The notes: a model not told the origin generated them from the letters alone. Shown: positions 47,325 to 57,536, counted from the first letter of the stretch. The stretch is 64,000 bases of DNA from Microbacterium testaceum (GCF_029761935.1 NZ_CP121699.1:3286001-3350000); one strand, 5' to 3'. A program made the numbers and translations.

Positions 47325-47388
47325 TCCTCGATCGTCGCCGATGACTCTGGACGGTCCCCGGGTCTTGACGCCGATCCGCGCGCGGCGG

Positions 47389-48642
47389 TCACCCGTTGCC
47401 GGCGGAGCAGGTGGCCTGGTTAGCCTTCGTTCCGCTGACGTTGCTCGGCAGTTCGACGACGCCCGGCGCGGCGCTGGCGTCCGTGGCATCCGGTGCGGGG
47501 GTGCTCGCCTCGGGGGCGGGCTCGCTCGGCGCGGGGGTCGGGGCCGTGGGGTCGGCGATGACTCCGCCGTTGGCTCCCTCTTCGCCGGTCAGCTGCAGAG
47601 GAGCGTTGGTGTCGAGCGCCTCCCACAGGGTCGCGGCCGACGCCTGGTCGGGGATCACGTGGTTGTTGTCGGCGGGATCGTCGACTACCGGGAACTGCAC
47701 GAACGTGATGTCGCTGAACGGCACGTCCTTGAGGGTGTAGGCCAGCTGCGCGATGCGGATCGGGTCGGCGAGGCTCTCGCTCGGTTCGATGTTGTTCACC
47801 GCGGTGTTGGCGAGCCCGATGAGGGTGCCGGGGTTCGAGAGCACCTCGTCGCTGCGCAGCTTGTTGATCAGCCGCGAGAGGTACTGCTGCTGGTTTCCGA
47901 TGCGGGCGAGGTCGCTGCCGTCGCCGATGCCCTTGCGCGTGCGCAGGAACGCCAGGGCGTCGTAGCCCTTGACGACGCGCGGGCCCGGCTCCCAGTCGAT
48001 CCCCGCGTCGGGGTCGTCGATGCCGTCGCCGCCGATGCAGACCTCCACGCCGCCGATGGCGTCGGTGATGTTGACGACGTTTCCGAAGCTCACCTTCGCG
48101 GCGAAAGGAATGCTCTGTCCGCTCAGCTCCGAGACCGTGTCGGCGACGCAGGTCAGGCCGCCGGCTTCGTACGCGGAGTTGATCGGGGCCTTGTACGACG
48201 CCGACGAGGTCGAGCCGTCGGCTCCCGTGCACTCCGGGATGCCGATCTGCAGATCGCGGGGGAACGAGACGACGGTGACGCGACGGGGGTTCGTCGAGAC
48301 GTGCACGAGCATGTTGACATCGTTGCGGGTGCCCTCGTTGCCCGGGTCGGAGCAGCGCGCGCCGAAGGCCGCCTTCACCTGGTCGTCGCACTCGTCGGTA
48401 CCGACGACGAGCACCGAGAAGGGTTCGTTGTAGGCGCTCAGCGCGGGCGGTTCGGCCGGGGCGTCCTTGAGGGGGACGGCGGCGTCTTGCAGACGCTGCG
48501 ACAGCGAGAACGCGTAGAACCCTCCGACCGCCACGGCCGCGACGAGCACGACGGTCACGGCGATGGCGACGAGCTTGGCTCCGCGACGCCAGGCCGAGGA
48601 GGGGTCGCGTCGAGCGTGCCGGGTGGGAGGCTGCGGCGTCAT
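47389..48642 (-). CDS. LytR-CpsA-Psr (LCP) family wall glycopolymer transferase
   Basis: A 417-residue protein with a basic cytoplasmic tail, one membrane helix (LVAIAVTVVLVAAVAVGGFYAF) and an extracytoplasmic LCP domain: FSVLVVGTDECDD, EGTRNDVNMLVHVSTNPRRVTVVSFPRDLQIGIPEC, ITDAIGGVEVCIG, ALAFLRTRKGIGDGSDLARIGNQQQYL. The Arg/Asp pattern of phosphate-binding residues is intact. LCP enzymes attach teichoic-acid or other glycopolymers to peptidoglycan. A Pro/Thr-rich tail ends the protein. I chose the ATG at 48642; a TTG 12 bases upstream is possible. Four or more cysteines in the domain may form disulphides. Confidence 0.88.
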   Translation of the reverse strand: MTPQPPTRHARRDPSSAWRRGAKLVAIAVTVVLVAAVAVGGFYAFSLSQRLQDAAVPLKDAPAEPPALSAYNEPFSVLVVGTDECDDQVKAAFGARCSDPGNEGTRNDVNMLVHVSTNPRRVTVVSFPRDLQIGIPECTGADGSTSSASYKAPINSAYEAGGLTCVADTVSELSGQSIPFAAKVSFGNVVNITDAIGGVEVCIGGDGIDDPDAGIDWEPGPRVVKGYDALAFLRTRKGIGDGSDLARIGNQQQYLSRLINKLRSDEVLSNPGTLIGLANTAVNNIEPSESLADPIRIAQLAYTLKDVPFSDITFVQFPVVDDPADNNHVIPDQASAATLWEALDTNAPLQLTGEEGANGGVIADPTAPTPAPSEPAPEASTPAPDATDASAAPGVVELPSNVSGTKANQATCSAGNG

Positions 48643-48737
48643 TTCGGTAGTCAACCACGCCGGGGTGCGAGAAGGCGGGGGATAGCGGACTCGACCCGCG
48701 CGTCAACCCCGAGAACCCTTCGAGACACCGCTCCTAG

Positions 48738-49583
<846 letters not shown>

Positions 49584-49602
49584 GGTCGGCGCACCCGCGC
49601 GC

Positions 49603-51420
49603 ATGAACCGCCTCGCGAACGCCTCGAGCCCCTACTTGCGGGCCCACGCCGACAATCCCGTCGCGTGGTTCCCCTGGGGGGCCGAGGCGTTCGCGCTCGC
49701 GGCCGAGAAAGACGTCCCCGTGATGGTCTCGATCGGCTACAGCACCTGCCACTGGTGTCACGTGATGGCGCGCGAGTCGTTCCAAGACCCCGAGACCGCT
49801 GCCGAACTCAACGCCGGCTTCGTGTCGATCAAGGTCGATCGCGAGGAGCATCCCGACGTCGACGCCGCCTATCTCGACGCGGCCTCCACCTTCACCCCGC
49901 ACCTCGGGTGGCCCCTGACGGTCTTCGCCTCGCCCGAGGGGCGCGTTTTCTACGCCGGCACCTACTTCCCGCCGGCCCCGCGCCCTCCCCAGCCCTCGTT
50001 CCGTCAGGTGCTGGCCGCGGTCCGCGAGGCGTGGACCGAACGCCGGAACGAAGTGGATGCCACGGGCTCCTCCCTCCGCGAGGCTCTCGCAGCCGCCGCC
50101 ACCGCAGCGGCAGACGCTCCTCCCTCCCTCGAGCAACTCGCCGCCGCGGCGCGCACCGTCGTGGCCCGCGAGGACCGCGAGTACTCCGGCTTCGCCGCCG
50201 GTCCCGCGTTCGAGACCCCGAAGTTCCCGAACACTCCCGTTCTGCGCTTCCTGCAGCACCCGGCTCTGACGGCGGATGCTCCGGATGCCGCTGACGTGGC
50301 ATCCCGCGCCCTCTCCGCTATGGCCCGCTCCGACCTGCACGACCTGGTCGAGGGGGGCTTCTTCCGCTACGCCACCCGCCGCGACTGGAGTGTGCCGCAC
50401 TACGAGCGCATGCTCACCGACAACGCGGGTCTCGTCGAGGTGGCGCTCGCGGCGTCCGACGACGCCGTCGCCACCGATGCCGCGCGGTTCCTGGTCGACG
50501 TGCTGCAACTGCCGTCGGGGGGAATCGCCGCCGCTCAGGACTCCGAGTCGGTGATCGACGGGGTCCGCACCGAGGGCGGGTACTACCGCGTCTCCGATCG
50601 CTCGGGGCTGCGGCCTCCGGCGCTCGACGCGAAGGTCGTCACCGGCTGGAACGGACACGCGATCGCCGCTCTCGCCGCCGCCGGAACCCGCACCGATCCG
50701 CGCTTGCTTGAAGCGGCCCGGTGGGCCGCCGACGCCGTGCTCGAGAGCAACGTCGCCGACGACGGAACCCTTCGACGGGCTTCGCTCGACGAGGTCCGCT
50801 CCGCAGCCCCGGCGACGCTGGAGGACTACGGCGGTCTTGCTCGGGGCCTCCTGGCGCTCGCTCGCGCGACCGGCGAGGTCGCCTACGCGTCGCGGGCCCG
50901 GGCGTTGGTCGATCTGTGCCTCGGCGCAGACGGCATCCATCCTCCGGGCGGCGGCGACCCCGTGCTCGTCGCTCAGGGCATGCAGTCGCACGCCGTGCCC
51001 ACCGACGGCGCGTCGCCGTCGGGACCGTCGGTGTTCGCCGCGGCCGCCCTCGACCTCTGGCGCCTCGGGGCGGGGGAGCCGTACCGCACCGCGGCCGAGA
51101 CGCTCGTGCGCGCCGCCGCCGATGCGGCACTGGCATCGCCGCTGGCGCACGGAGCGATCCTCGAGGTCGCCCTCGGCCTGGCGTCGGCCCCGCGGCAGCT
51201 TGTCGTGGTGGGCGAGACGGATGCCGAGATCGCCGAGGCCGCGCGCCGCGTCGCCGCCGATGTCGTGGCGGTGGTGTCACCCGCGCAGGCTCTCGCGTTC
51301 GCCGAGGCGGGGTTCGCGCTGTTCGAGGGCAAGGTCGCACTCGACGGCGAGGCGACGGCGTACGATTGCCGCGCCTTCGCCTGCGCGCTGCCGACGACGG
51401 ATGCGGGGCGGCTGGGCTGA
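49603..51420 (+). CDS. DUF255/YyaL family protein with thioredoxin-like domain
   Basis: A 605-residue protein. The N-terminal thioredoxin-like domain has [23 protein letters not shown], the CHWC motif near residues 49-52 ([18 protein letters not shown]) and [25 protein letters not shown]. The rest is an alpha/alpha-barrel (six-hairpin) domain: [26 protein letters not shown] and [15 protein letters not shown]. The human relative is SPATA20. Function is unknown, though redox and sugar-epimerase-like activities are suggested by the fold. It follows the aldo/keto reductase gene closely, so co-expression is likely. It is about 10% shorter than common homologues. Confidence 0.88.
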   Translation: MNRLANASSPYLRAHADNPVAWFPWGAEAFALAAEKDVPVMVSIGYSTCHWCHVMARESFQDPETAAELNAGFVSIKVDREEHPDVDAAYLDAASTFTPHLGWPLTVFASPEGRVFYAGTYFPPAPRPPQPSFRQVLAAVREAWTERRNEVDATGSSLREALAAAATAAADAPPSLEQLAAAARTVVAREDREYSGFAAGPAFETPKFPNTPVLRFLQHPALTADAPDAADVASRALSAMARSDLHDLVEGGFFRYATRRDWSVPHYERMLTDNAGLVEVALAASDDAVATDAARFLVDVLQLPSGGIAAAQDSESVIDGVRTEGGYYRVSDRSGLRPPALDAKVVTGWNGHAIAALAAAGTRTDPRLLEAARWAADAVLESNVADDGTLRRASLDEVRSAAPATLEDYGGLARGLLALARATGEVAYASRARALVDLCLGADGIHPPGGGDPVLVAQGMQSHAVPTDGASPSGPSVFAAAALDLWRLGAGEPYRTAAETLVRAAADAALASPLAHGAILEVALGLASAPRQLVVVGETDAEIAEAARRVAADVVAVVSPAQALAFAEAGFALFEGKVALDGEATAYDCRAFACALPTTDAGRLG

Positions 51421-51437
51421 GGGCGGCATCCACCCCC

Positions 51438-52199
51438 TCACTCCAACAGATGCCGCAGGTACCTCCCCGGCGACTCGAGGAACCCGCGTTGCAGCCGCAC
51501 CAGCTCCAGGTCTTCCCAGGTGCTCTCGCGGATGCCCCAGTCGCCCAGCTCGAGGATCGTCGCTCCGGGCAACGCCGCCAGCACGGGGGAGTGGGTGGCG
51601 CAGATCACCTGGGTGCCACGGGAGCGCATGCGGTCGAGAGAGGCGAGCCAGCGCAGCGTCGATGAGAACGACAGTGCCGCCTCGGGCTCGTCGAGGCAGG
51701 CGAGGCCCGAGACATAGTGCGGGTGGTCGAGCGTCTCGTCGAGCAGGGCGTTGAAGGACTCGCCGTGGCTCATCGTGTGCAGGCTCGGGGCCGGGCCGCC
51801 CAGGTCGTCTCTCCAGCTGTAATAGCCGTGCATCGTCTCGGCCCGCAGGAAGAACCCCCACCGCGGGGCGCGCGGGCTCCGCTCGATGCGCAGCCACTCG
51901 CCGAGCGGACTCTCGGTTCGCCGCGTCTCGCCGCCGCCGTTGGTCGAGCCGCCCCCGGCCGGCAGGCCGGCCGCCTCGGCGATGCCCTCGATGAGCGTCG
52001 ACTTGCCCGACCCGTTCTCGCCGACGAGGAAGGTCACGCCGGGTCCGAACTCCCATCCCTCGCCGCTCGCCACCTCGAGGAACTGCGCGACCGCGGGAAC
52101 GGTGGCCGGCCACGCGGCGGGGTTCACCGCGGCATCGCTGAACACCTTGACCCGCTGCACCGGTCGCGGATCGTGCAGCCACTCATCGCCGCGCGTCAT
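51438..52199 (-). CDS. AAA family ATPase (ABC-ATPase-like, stand-alone)
   Basis: A 253-residue soluble ATPase. Walker A GENGSGKSTLIEGIAEAAG lies near residue 57, a signature-like MSHGESFNALLDETL (SHGES) in the middle, Walker B GLACLDEPEAALSF and an H-loop ICATHSPVLAALPGA. This combination marks ABC-type AAA proteins without membrane partners, related to the ATP-binding proteins of overcoming-lysogenisation or MutS-like groups. No nuclease or toxin neighbour suggests a defence role. The start is the ATG at 52199; a longer frame upstream looks like chance. It is convergent with the DUF255 gene. Confidence 0.82.
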   Translation of the reverse strand: MTRGDEWLHDPRPVQRVKVFSDAAVNPAAWPATVPAVAQFLEVASGEGWEFGPGVTFLVGENGSGKSTLIEGIAEAAGLPAGGGSTNGGGETRRTESPLGEWLRIERSPRAPRWGFFLRAETMHGYYSWRDDLGGPAPSLHTMSHGESFNALLDETLDHPHYVSGLACLDEPEAALSFSSTLRWLASLDRMRSRGTQVICATHSPVLAALPGATILELGDWGIRESTWEDLELVRLQRGFLESPGRYLRHLLE

Positions 52200-52305
52200 C
52201 GCGCCCGCCCGGTGATCGGTCGGTGATGGGCAGAGCAGCGGATGCCGAGCCCCCGGCGCACCGGATGCACTCCACCCGTTTGCTCCCGCCGCCCGCTCAT
52301 CCGGC

Positions 52306-53877
52306 TCAGATCCAGGTCGGCAGCCAGTTGTGCAGGCGCCAGAACTCGTACGGGACGGGAAGACCCGCCCACACCGGGTACCAGAACGCCGAGATGACGA
52401 GGCAGAGGCCCAGGAACACCAGCACGAGGACCTGCCCGCTCGCTCTCGAGGCATCCTTCACCCCGCGGGCGACATCGCGCAGAGCGAAGGCGAGGGCGAG
52501 CACGAGGAACGGCAGCATCGCGACCGTGTAGAACTGGAAGATCGTGCGCTCGGGGTAGAGCAGCCACGGCACGTAGGTGGCGGCGAGCCCGGTCAGCACG
52601 AGAGCGAAGCGCCCGTCGCGGACGACGACGAATCGTACGAGCAGGTAGAGGGATGCCGCGACCCCGGCCCACCAGATGATCGGGTTCGCGATGCTCGAGA
52701 TGGCCTCGGTGCACCCCGTCGGCAGGGCGCACCCGTTGACTCCGGCCTGGTCCTGGTGCCAGTACATCGAGGTGGGGCGGATGAGCAGCGGCCACTGCCA
52801 GGCGGGGCTCGCGTAGCTGTGCGGGGTGACGAGTCCGACGTGGAAGTTGTACATCTCCTGGTGGTACGCCCACAGCTGTCGAAGCGGCTCGGGGATCCAC
52901 CCCCAGATACCCGTCGCGGCGACCGGGGTGCCGCGCATCCACCCGCCGTTGGTGAACAGCCAACCCGACCAGCTCGCCACGTACACGACGACCGCGACCG
53001 GTACGAGCAGCACGAACGATGCGAGACCCTGGCGGACGGCATCCATCGGCCATTGATCGATCCCCGCGCGGCGACGGGCGAGCGCGTCGGTGATCACGGC
53101 GTACAGGCCGACGGCGGCCAGCACGTACAGCCCCGACCACTTCACGGCAGTGGCGGCTCCGGCGGCGGCTCCCGCGGCGACCACCCACGGACGGTTCCAC
53201 AGCACGGGGCCCCAGGTGTGCCGTTCGCCCGGGAGGGCCGCGATCGCGGCCCGCAGGCGGTCGGCGGTGCGGCGGTGGTCGAGCGCGACGAACCAGAAGG
53301 TCAGCACGACGAAGAACGTCAAGAAGATGTCGAGCAGCGAGATGCGGCTCAGGACGATGCCGAGGCCGTCGATCGCGATCAGACCGGATGCGACGGTCGC
53401 GAACGGAATCGAGCGGGTGAGCGTGTGCGCGAGCAGGTACACCAGTAGCACGGTCGCGGTGCCGAAGACCGCGGCCGAGATGCGCCAACCGGTCGCGGAG
53501 TCCGGGCCCAGCAGGGCCATACCCGCGCCGATGAGGATGCGCCCGAGCGGGGGGTGCACGACGTAGCTGCCGATGCCGGTGAAGACGTCGGTGTCGCCCG
53601 CCACGAAGCTGGCGTCGGCGCCGTCGGGCCAGGTCGAGGGGTAACCGAGCACCCACTGGCTCCACGAGTCCTTCACGTAGTAGGTCTCGTCGAACACCAG
53701 CTGGTGCGGGTTGCCGAGGTCGATCAGGCGCAGCACCGCCGCGACGACGGTGACGAGCAGGGGAGCGAGCCAGCGCCATAGGCGGGATCCGCGGGGGCCC
53801 GCGAGCAGGGCGTCGCGCCACCGGTCGATGCGCGTCTGCTCGACGACGGGGAGCAGCGGAGGGACGGCGGTGGTCAC
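52306..53877 (-). CDS. Dolichyl-phosphate-mannose--protein mannosyltransferase (PMT)
   Basis: A 523-residue membrane enzyme with about eleven hydrophobic segments. The first extracytoplasmic loop has LVFDETYYVKDSWSQW, with the catalytic Asp-Glu pair at residues 63-64, and then VVHPPLGRILIGAGMALLG. The PMT_4TMC-type C-terminus has QFYTVAMLPFLVLALAFALRD. Actinobacterial PMT (Rv1002c) transfers mannose from polyprenyl-phosphate to secreted proteins. Its GTG lies 7 bases after TAGGCT on the minus strand, overlapping the rsmI promoter. The order PMT-rsmI-metG matches the Mycobacterium tuberculosis neighbourhood, which supports orthology. Confidence 0.92.
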   Translation of the reverse strand: MTTAVPPLLPVVEQTRIDRWRDALLAGPRGSRLWRWLAPLLVTVVAAVLRLIDLGNPHQLVFDETYYVKDSWSQWVLGYPSTWPDGADASFVAGDTDVFTGIGSYVVHPPLGRILIGAGMALLGPDSATGWRISAAVFGTATVLLVYLLAHTLTRSIPFATVASGLIAIDGLGIVLSRISLLDIFLTFFVVLTFWFVALDHRRTADRLRAAIAALPGERHTWGPVLWNRPWVVAAGAAAGAATAVKWSGLYVLAAVGLYAVITDALARRRAGIDQWPMDAVRQGLASFVLLVPVAVVVYVASWSGWLFTNGGWMRGTPVAATGIWGWIPEPLRQLWAYHQEMYNFHVGLVTPHSYASPAWQWPLLIRPTSMYWHQDQAGVNGCALPTGCTEAISSIANPIIWWAGVAASLYLLVRFVVVRDGRFALVLTGLAATYVPWLLYPERTIFQFYTVAMLPFLVLALAFALRDVARGVKDASRASGQVLVLVFLGLCLVISAFWYPVWAGLPVPYEFWRLHNWLPTWI

Positions 53878-53884
53878 GGGCCCC

Positions 53885-53894
53885 AGCCTAAGGT
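53885..53894. promoter_or_regulatory. Overlapping back-to-back -10 hexamers for PMT and rsmI
   Basis: The ten bases AGCCTAAGGT contain TAAGGT for rsmI (plus, 53889-53894, 6 bases before GTG) and TAGGCT for PMT (minus, 53885-53890, 7 bases before GTG). The hexamers share two bases, so the promoters exclude each other. Confidence 0.62.
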
Positions 53895-53900
53895 GGAACG

Positions 53901-54719
53901 GTGATCATCCTCGCGGCGACCCCCATCGGCAACCTGGGCGACGCCTCGAAGCGTCTGATCGAGGCGCTCGAGAACGCCACGGTCGTCGCGGCCGAAGACA
54001 CCCGCACCACGCAGCGCCTGCTCGCGGGTCTCGGGGTCGAGAACCGCCCGCGCCTGATCGCCCTGCACGACCACAACGAGAAGGAGCGCGCGGCCGAGCT
54101 CGTCGAACTCGCCCGCGAAGACGACCTGCTCGTGCTGAGCGACGCGGGAATGCCCACCGTCAGCGACCCGGGCTTCGGCCTCGTCGCCGCCGCGGCCGCC
54201 GCAGGCGTCACCGTCACGGCCATCCCCGGGCCGAGCGCCGTCGTCACCGCGCTCGCGGTCGCGGGCCTCCCCACCGACCGTTTCGCCTTCGAGGGCTTCC
54301 CGCGCCGCAAGCCGGGGGAGCGCCGCAAGGCCTTCGCGCAGCTCGCCGCGGAGGAGCGGACCCTCGTCTTCTTCGAGTCGCCCTCGCGCCTGGCATCCAC
54401 GCTCGAAGATCTCGCGAACGCGTTCGGCGCCGATCGTCCCGCGGCCGTCTGCCGCGAGCTCACGAAGCTGTACGAAGAGGTCAAGCGCGGCACCCTGGCC
54501 GAGCTCGCCGCGTGGGCGGCCGAGGGCGTGCGTGGGGAGATCGCGATCGTCGTCGGCGGCGCCTCGGCGCGCGAGGTCGCGTTCCCGGATGCCGTGACCC
54601 AGGTGCTCGAGCTCGTGCGCGGCGGCACGCGGCTCAAAGAGGCCGCCGCCGAGGTGGCGTCGCAGACGGGTCACTCGTCGCGCGAGCTGTACCAGGCCGC
54701 GCTCGCCGTGAAGCGCTGA
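53901..54719 (+). CDS. rsmI: 16S rRNA 2'-O-ribose C1402 methyltransferase RsmI
   Basis: A 272-residue member of the RsmI (YraL) family. It starts IILAATPIGNLGDASKRLIEALENA and has AAEDTRTTQRLLAGLGV, RLIALHDHNEKERAAELV, VLSDAGMPTVSDPGFGLV, and TVTAIPGPSAVVTALAVAGLPTDRFAFEGFPRRKPGERR, the complete family signature. It methylates the ribose of C1402 in the 30S decoding centre with S-adenosylmethionine. GTG start 6 bases after TAAGGT, leaderless. It is divergent from PMT, upstream of metG, and separated from it by repeat D and another promoter. Confidence 0.95.
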   Translation: MIILAATPIGNLGDASKRLIEALENATVVAAEDTRTTQRLLAGLGVENRPRLIALHDHNEKERAAELVELAREDDLLVLSDAGMPTVSDPGFGLVAAAAAAGVTVTAIPGPSAVVTALAVAGLPTDRFAFEGFPRRKPGERRKAFAQLAAEERTLVFFESPSRLASTLEDLANAFGADRPAAVCRELTKLYEEVKRGTLAELAAWAAEGVRGEIAIVVGGASAREVAFPDAVTQVLELVRGGTRLKEAAAEVASQTGHSSRELYQAALAVKR

Positions 54720-54735
54720 GCGTCCCCGCGCGTCT

Positions 54736-54804
54736 TCGCGCGAGGGGTCGATATGCGTCGCCTGGCGCGCTTGTCGGCGACACCAACGGACCCCTCACGC
54801 GCGA
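54736..54804. repeat. Intergenic palindromic repeat, element D
   Basis: TCGCGCGAGGGGTC (54736-54749) and GACCCCTCACGCGCGA at the right (to 54804) pair with one short bulge. Inner GTCGCC and GGCGAC are present. It lies between the rsmI stop and the metG promoter. Confidence 0.73.
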
Positions 54805-54836
54805 GGACCGCCGGCGGGCCCGTCACACGGTCGGCC

Positions 54837-54859
54837 GTGTCGGAGGCTCCCCGTAGAAT
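54837..54859 (+). promoter_or_regulatory. Short-spaced promoter, copy 10 (metG)
   Basis: Plus strand: GTGTCGGAG, 8 bases, TAGAAT, 6 bases, GTG at 54866. It has a perfect TANNNT hexamer. Its presence at a housekeeping synthetase gene argues that the motif is not limited to repair genes. Confidence 0.58.
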
Positions 54860-54865
54860 CTCCAG

Positions 54866-56440
54866 GTGACTTCCGGCCGATCCTTCTACATCACGACGCC
54901 GATCTACTACCCCAGCGATCTGCCCCACATCGGGCACGGGTACACGACCGTCGCCGTCGACACGCTCGCCCGCTGGCATCGCCAGGCGGGGGACGACACC
55001 TGGATGCTGACCGGCACCGACGAGCACGGGCAGAAGATGCTCCGCGCCGCCGCCGCCAACGGCGTCACCCCGCAGGAGTGGGTGGACAAGCTCGTCACCG
55101 AGTCGTGGTTCCCGCTGCTCGAGACGCTCGACGTCGCCAACGACGACTTCATCCGCACCACGCAGCCCCGCCACGAAGAGCGGGTGCAGCAGTTCGTGAA
55201 GGCGCTGTTCGACCGCGGCTACATCTACGCGGGCGAGTACGAGGCGCTGTACTGCGTCGGCTGCGAGGAGTTCAAGCCCGAGGCCGAGATCGTCGACGGC
55301 ACCGGCCCCTTCGAGGGCCTCAAGGTCTGCGCGATCCACTCCAAGCCCCTCGAGCTGCTGCAGGAGAAGAACTACTTCTTCAAGCTCAGCGAGTTCCAGG
55401 ATCGCCTGCTCGAGCTCTACAAGACCGAGCCCGACTTCGTGCGCCCCGAGTCGGCGCGCAACGAGGTCGTGTCGTTCGTGCGCAGCGGTCTGAAAGACCT
55501 CTCGATCTCGCGTTCGGCGTTCGACTGGGGCATCACGGTTCCGTGGGATCCCTCGCACGTCATCTACGTGTGGGTCGACGCCCTGCTCAATTACGCCACC
55601 GCCGTGGGCTACGGCACCGATCCCGCCGAGTTCGAGCGTCGCTGGCCGGCGTTCCACGTGGTCGGCAAAGACATCCTGCGCTTCCACGCCGTGATCTGGC
55701 CGGCCATGCTGATGGCCGCGGGCCTCGACGTGCCGCGCGGCGTCTTCGCGCACGGGTGGCTGCTCGTCGGCGGCGAGAAGATGTCGAAGTCGAAGCTCAC
55801 CGGCATCGCGCCCACCGAGATCACCGACGTCTTCGGCTCCGACGCGTACCGGTTCTATTTCCTCTCGGCGATCGCGTTCGGCCAGGACGGCTCGTTCTCG
55901 TGGGAAGACCTGTCGGCCCGCTACCAGGCCGAGCTCGCCAACGGCTTCGGCAACCTGGCCTCGCGCACGGTCGCGATGATCTCGAAGTACTTCGAGGGCG
56001 TCGTGCCGGCGCCGGCCGCGTACACCGACAGCGACCTGACCATCCAGAAGATCGTGGCGGATGCCGCGACCACCGCCGACGCGGCCATCGAGCGATTCCG
56101 CACCGACGAGGCGATCGCGGCGATCTGGACGATCGTCGACGCGCTGAACGGCTACATCACCGAGAACGAGCCGTGGGCCCTGGCCAAGGACGAGTCGACG
56201 CGCGAGCGCCTGGGCACGGTGCTGTACACCGCGGCCGAGGGCCTGCGCGCCCTCGCGGTGCTGCTGTCGCCGGTCATGCCCGAGTCGACGTCGAAGCTGT
56301 GGGTCGCGCTGGGCGCGGCCGGCGGCCTCGGAGCTCTCGTCGCGCAGCCGATCCGCCAGGCGGGCGCCTGGGGCCTGCTGCCCGCGGGCGCCACGGTCAC
56401 GTCGCTCACCCCGCTCTTCCCGCGCGTCGAGCAGGCGTGA
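54866..56440 (+). CDS. metG: Methionyl-tRNA synthetase
   Basis: A 524-residue class I synthetase. The N-terminal catalytic motif is TPIYYPSDLPHIGHGYTT (HIGH), and the second motif is GEKMSKSKL (KMSKS) near residue 310. The connective-peptide region has WMLTGTDEHGQKM and an incomplete Cys set (YCVGCEEF). The C-terminal anticodon-binding helices end the protein, and no dimerisation domain is appended, so it is the monomeric type. It charges initiator and elongator tRNA(Met). Leaderless GTG start. It overlaps the tatD start by 4 bases (GTGA), as in many actinobacteria. Confidence 0.96.
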   Translation: MTSGRSFYITTPIYYPSDLPHIGHGYTTVAVDTLARWHRQAGDDTWMLTGTDEHGQKMLRAAAANGVTPQEWVDKLVTESWFPLLETLDVANDDFIRTTQPRHEERVQQFVKALFDRGYIYAGEYEALYCVGCEEFKPEAEIVDGTGPFEGLKVCAIHSKPLELLQEKNYFFKLSEFQDRLLELYKTEPDFVRPESARNEVVSFVRSGLKDLSISRSAFDWGITVPWDPSHVIYVWVDALLNYATAVGYGTDPAEFERRWPAFHVVGKDILRFHAVIWPAMLMAAGLDVPRGVFAHGWLLVGGEKMSKSKLTGIAPTEITDVFGSDAYRFYFLSAIAFGQDGSFSWEDLSARYQAELANGFGNLASRTVAMISKYFEGVVPAPAAYTDSDLTIQKIVADAATTADAAIERFRTDEAIAAIWTIVDALNGYITENEPWALAKDESTRERLGTVLYTAAEGLRALAVLLSPVMPESTSKLWVALGAAGGLGALVAQPIRQAGAWGLLPAGATVTSLTPLFPRVEQA

Positions 56441-57438
56441 CGCAGATGCCTTCCGAGTCGGCGGCGACGGTCCCTGAGCCTGTCGAAGGGTTCCCCGCAA
56501 CGGCCGCCGCCCCCGGCTCGACGCCGGTCGATCGCCCTCGCGACACGATCGGCGACGGCGATCCGAGCCAGTATGTGCGCGAGCGTTCGGTCGACGGGCG
56601 TCGCGACGTCAGCTATCCGCCGGCGCCCGAGCCTCTCGGCATCCCGGTCTATGACAATCACACGCACCTCGAGATCGAAGACGGCGAGACCGGCCTCTCG
56701 TTGGACGAGCAGCTCGAGCGAGCTCTCGCGGTCGGCGTGCACGGGGTCGTGCAGGCGGGCGGCGACATCGACTCCTCGCGGTGGTCGGCGTGGGCCGCGC
56801 GCTCGCACCCGCGCGTGCTCGCGGCCGTGGCGATCCATCCGAACGAGGCGCCCGCGTACGAGCAGGCGGGGGAGTTGGATGCCGCGATCGCCGTCATCGA
56901 CGAGCTCGCCGCCGAGCCGCGGGTGCGGGCCATCGGCGAGACGGGGCTCGACTTCTTCCGCACCGAGGCCGACGGCATCCCGGCTCAGATGCGCTCGTTC
57001 GAGGCGCACATCGCGCTGGCGAAGAAGCACGGGATCGCGATGCAGATCCACGACCGCGACGCCCACGACGCCGTGCTCGAGACCCTCGAGCGCGTCGGCG
57101 CTCCCGGCAAGACGGTCTTCCACTGCTTCTCGGGAGACGCCGAGATGGCGCGCATCGCCGCCGACCGCGGGTACTACCTCTCGTTCGCCGGCAACGTCAC
57201 GTTCAAGAATGCGCAGAACCTGCGCGACGCGCTCGCGGTGACGCCCCTCGACCGCATCCTCGTCGAGACCGACGCCCCGTTCCTGACGCCCGTGCCCTAC
57301 CGCGGCCGCCCCAACGCGCCGTACCTGATCCCGGTGACGCTGCGCTTCCTCGCGGCCGAATTGTCGATGGATGCCGACGAGCTCGGCGCCCAGGTCGCCG
57401 CGAACACGATCGCGGTCTACGGAGAGTTCGAGGACTGA
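56437..57438 (+). CDS. tatD: TatD family metal-dependent DNase/hydrolase
   Basis: A 333-residue protein with the TatD core: VYDNHTHLEIEDG (His pair), AVAIHPNEAPAYE, AIGETGLDFFRTE, QIHDRDAHDAVLETL, FHCFSGDAEMA and LVETDAPFLTPVPYRGRPN, all metal-binding positions present. TatD proteins are 3'-5' exonucleases acting on nicked or fragmented DNA. The N-terminal 65 residues are extra and disordered, containing a PEPVEGF peptide encoded by the ubiquitous repeat at 56471. The GTG overlaps metG's TGA; an ATG three codons further in is an alternative. A bidirectional terminator follows. Confidence 0.92.
   Translation: MTQMPSESAATVPEPVEGFPATAAAPGSTPVDRPRDTIGDGDPSQYVRERSVDGRRDVSYPPAPEPLGIPVYDNHTHLEIEDGETGLSLDEQLERALAVGVHGVVQAGGDIDSSRWSAWAARSHPRVLAAVAIHPNEAPAYEQAGELDAAIAVIDELAAEPRVRAIGETGLDFFRTEADGIPAQMRSFEAHIALAKKHGIAMQIHDRDAHDAVLETLERVGAPGKTVFHCFSGDAEMARIAADRGYYLSFAGNVTFKNAQNLRDALAVTPLDRILVETDAPFLTPVPYRGRPNAPYLIPVTLRFLAAELSMDADELGAQVAANTIAVYGEFED
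56471..56490. repeat. Dispersed TCCCTGAGCCTGTCGAAGGG repeat inside tatD
   Basis: This 20-mer is a well-known repeat that recurs in many actinobacterial and other high-GC genomes, usually in spacers. Here it sits in frame near the 5' end of tatD and encodes residues about 13-19 (PEPVEGF), in a part of the protein with no conserved role. No other full copy is in the window. Confidence 0.7.
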
Positions 57439-57493
57439 CGCGCGCACGGATCTCCGTCGGGGTTTCGCCTGCGACACCACCCTGAGAACGACG

Positions 57494-57523
57494 AAGGCCG
57501 GCACCCCGCGGGGCGCCGGCCTT
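57494..57523. terminator. Bidirectional hairpin between tatD and the sugar porter
   Basis: AAGGCCGGC and GCCGGCCTT pair perfectly, and an inner CCCCGCGGGG extends the stem. Both convergent genes end next to it, and AA/TT flanks give short U-runs in either direction. Confidence 0.75.
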
Positions 57524-57536
57524 CTGGCATCCGGGA

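Noticed and set aside
51438..52199. Phage-defence ATPase (OLD or Gabija type) reading of the AAA gene
   Set aside because: There is no TOPRIM nuclease domain, helicase partner, or island signs nearby; the protein is a short stand-alone ATPase.
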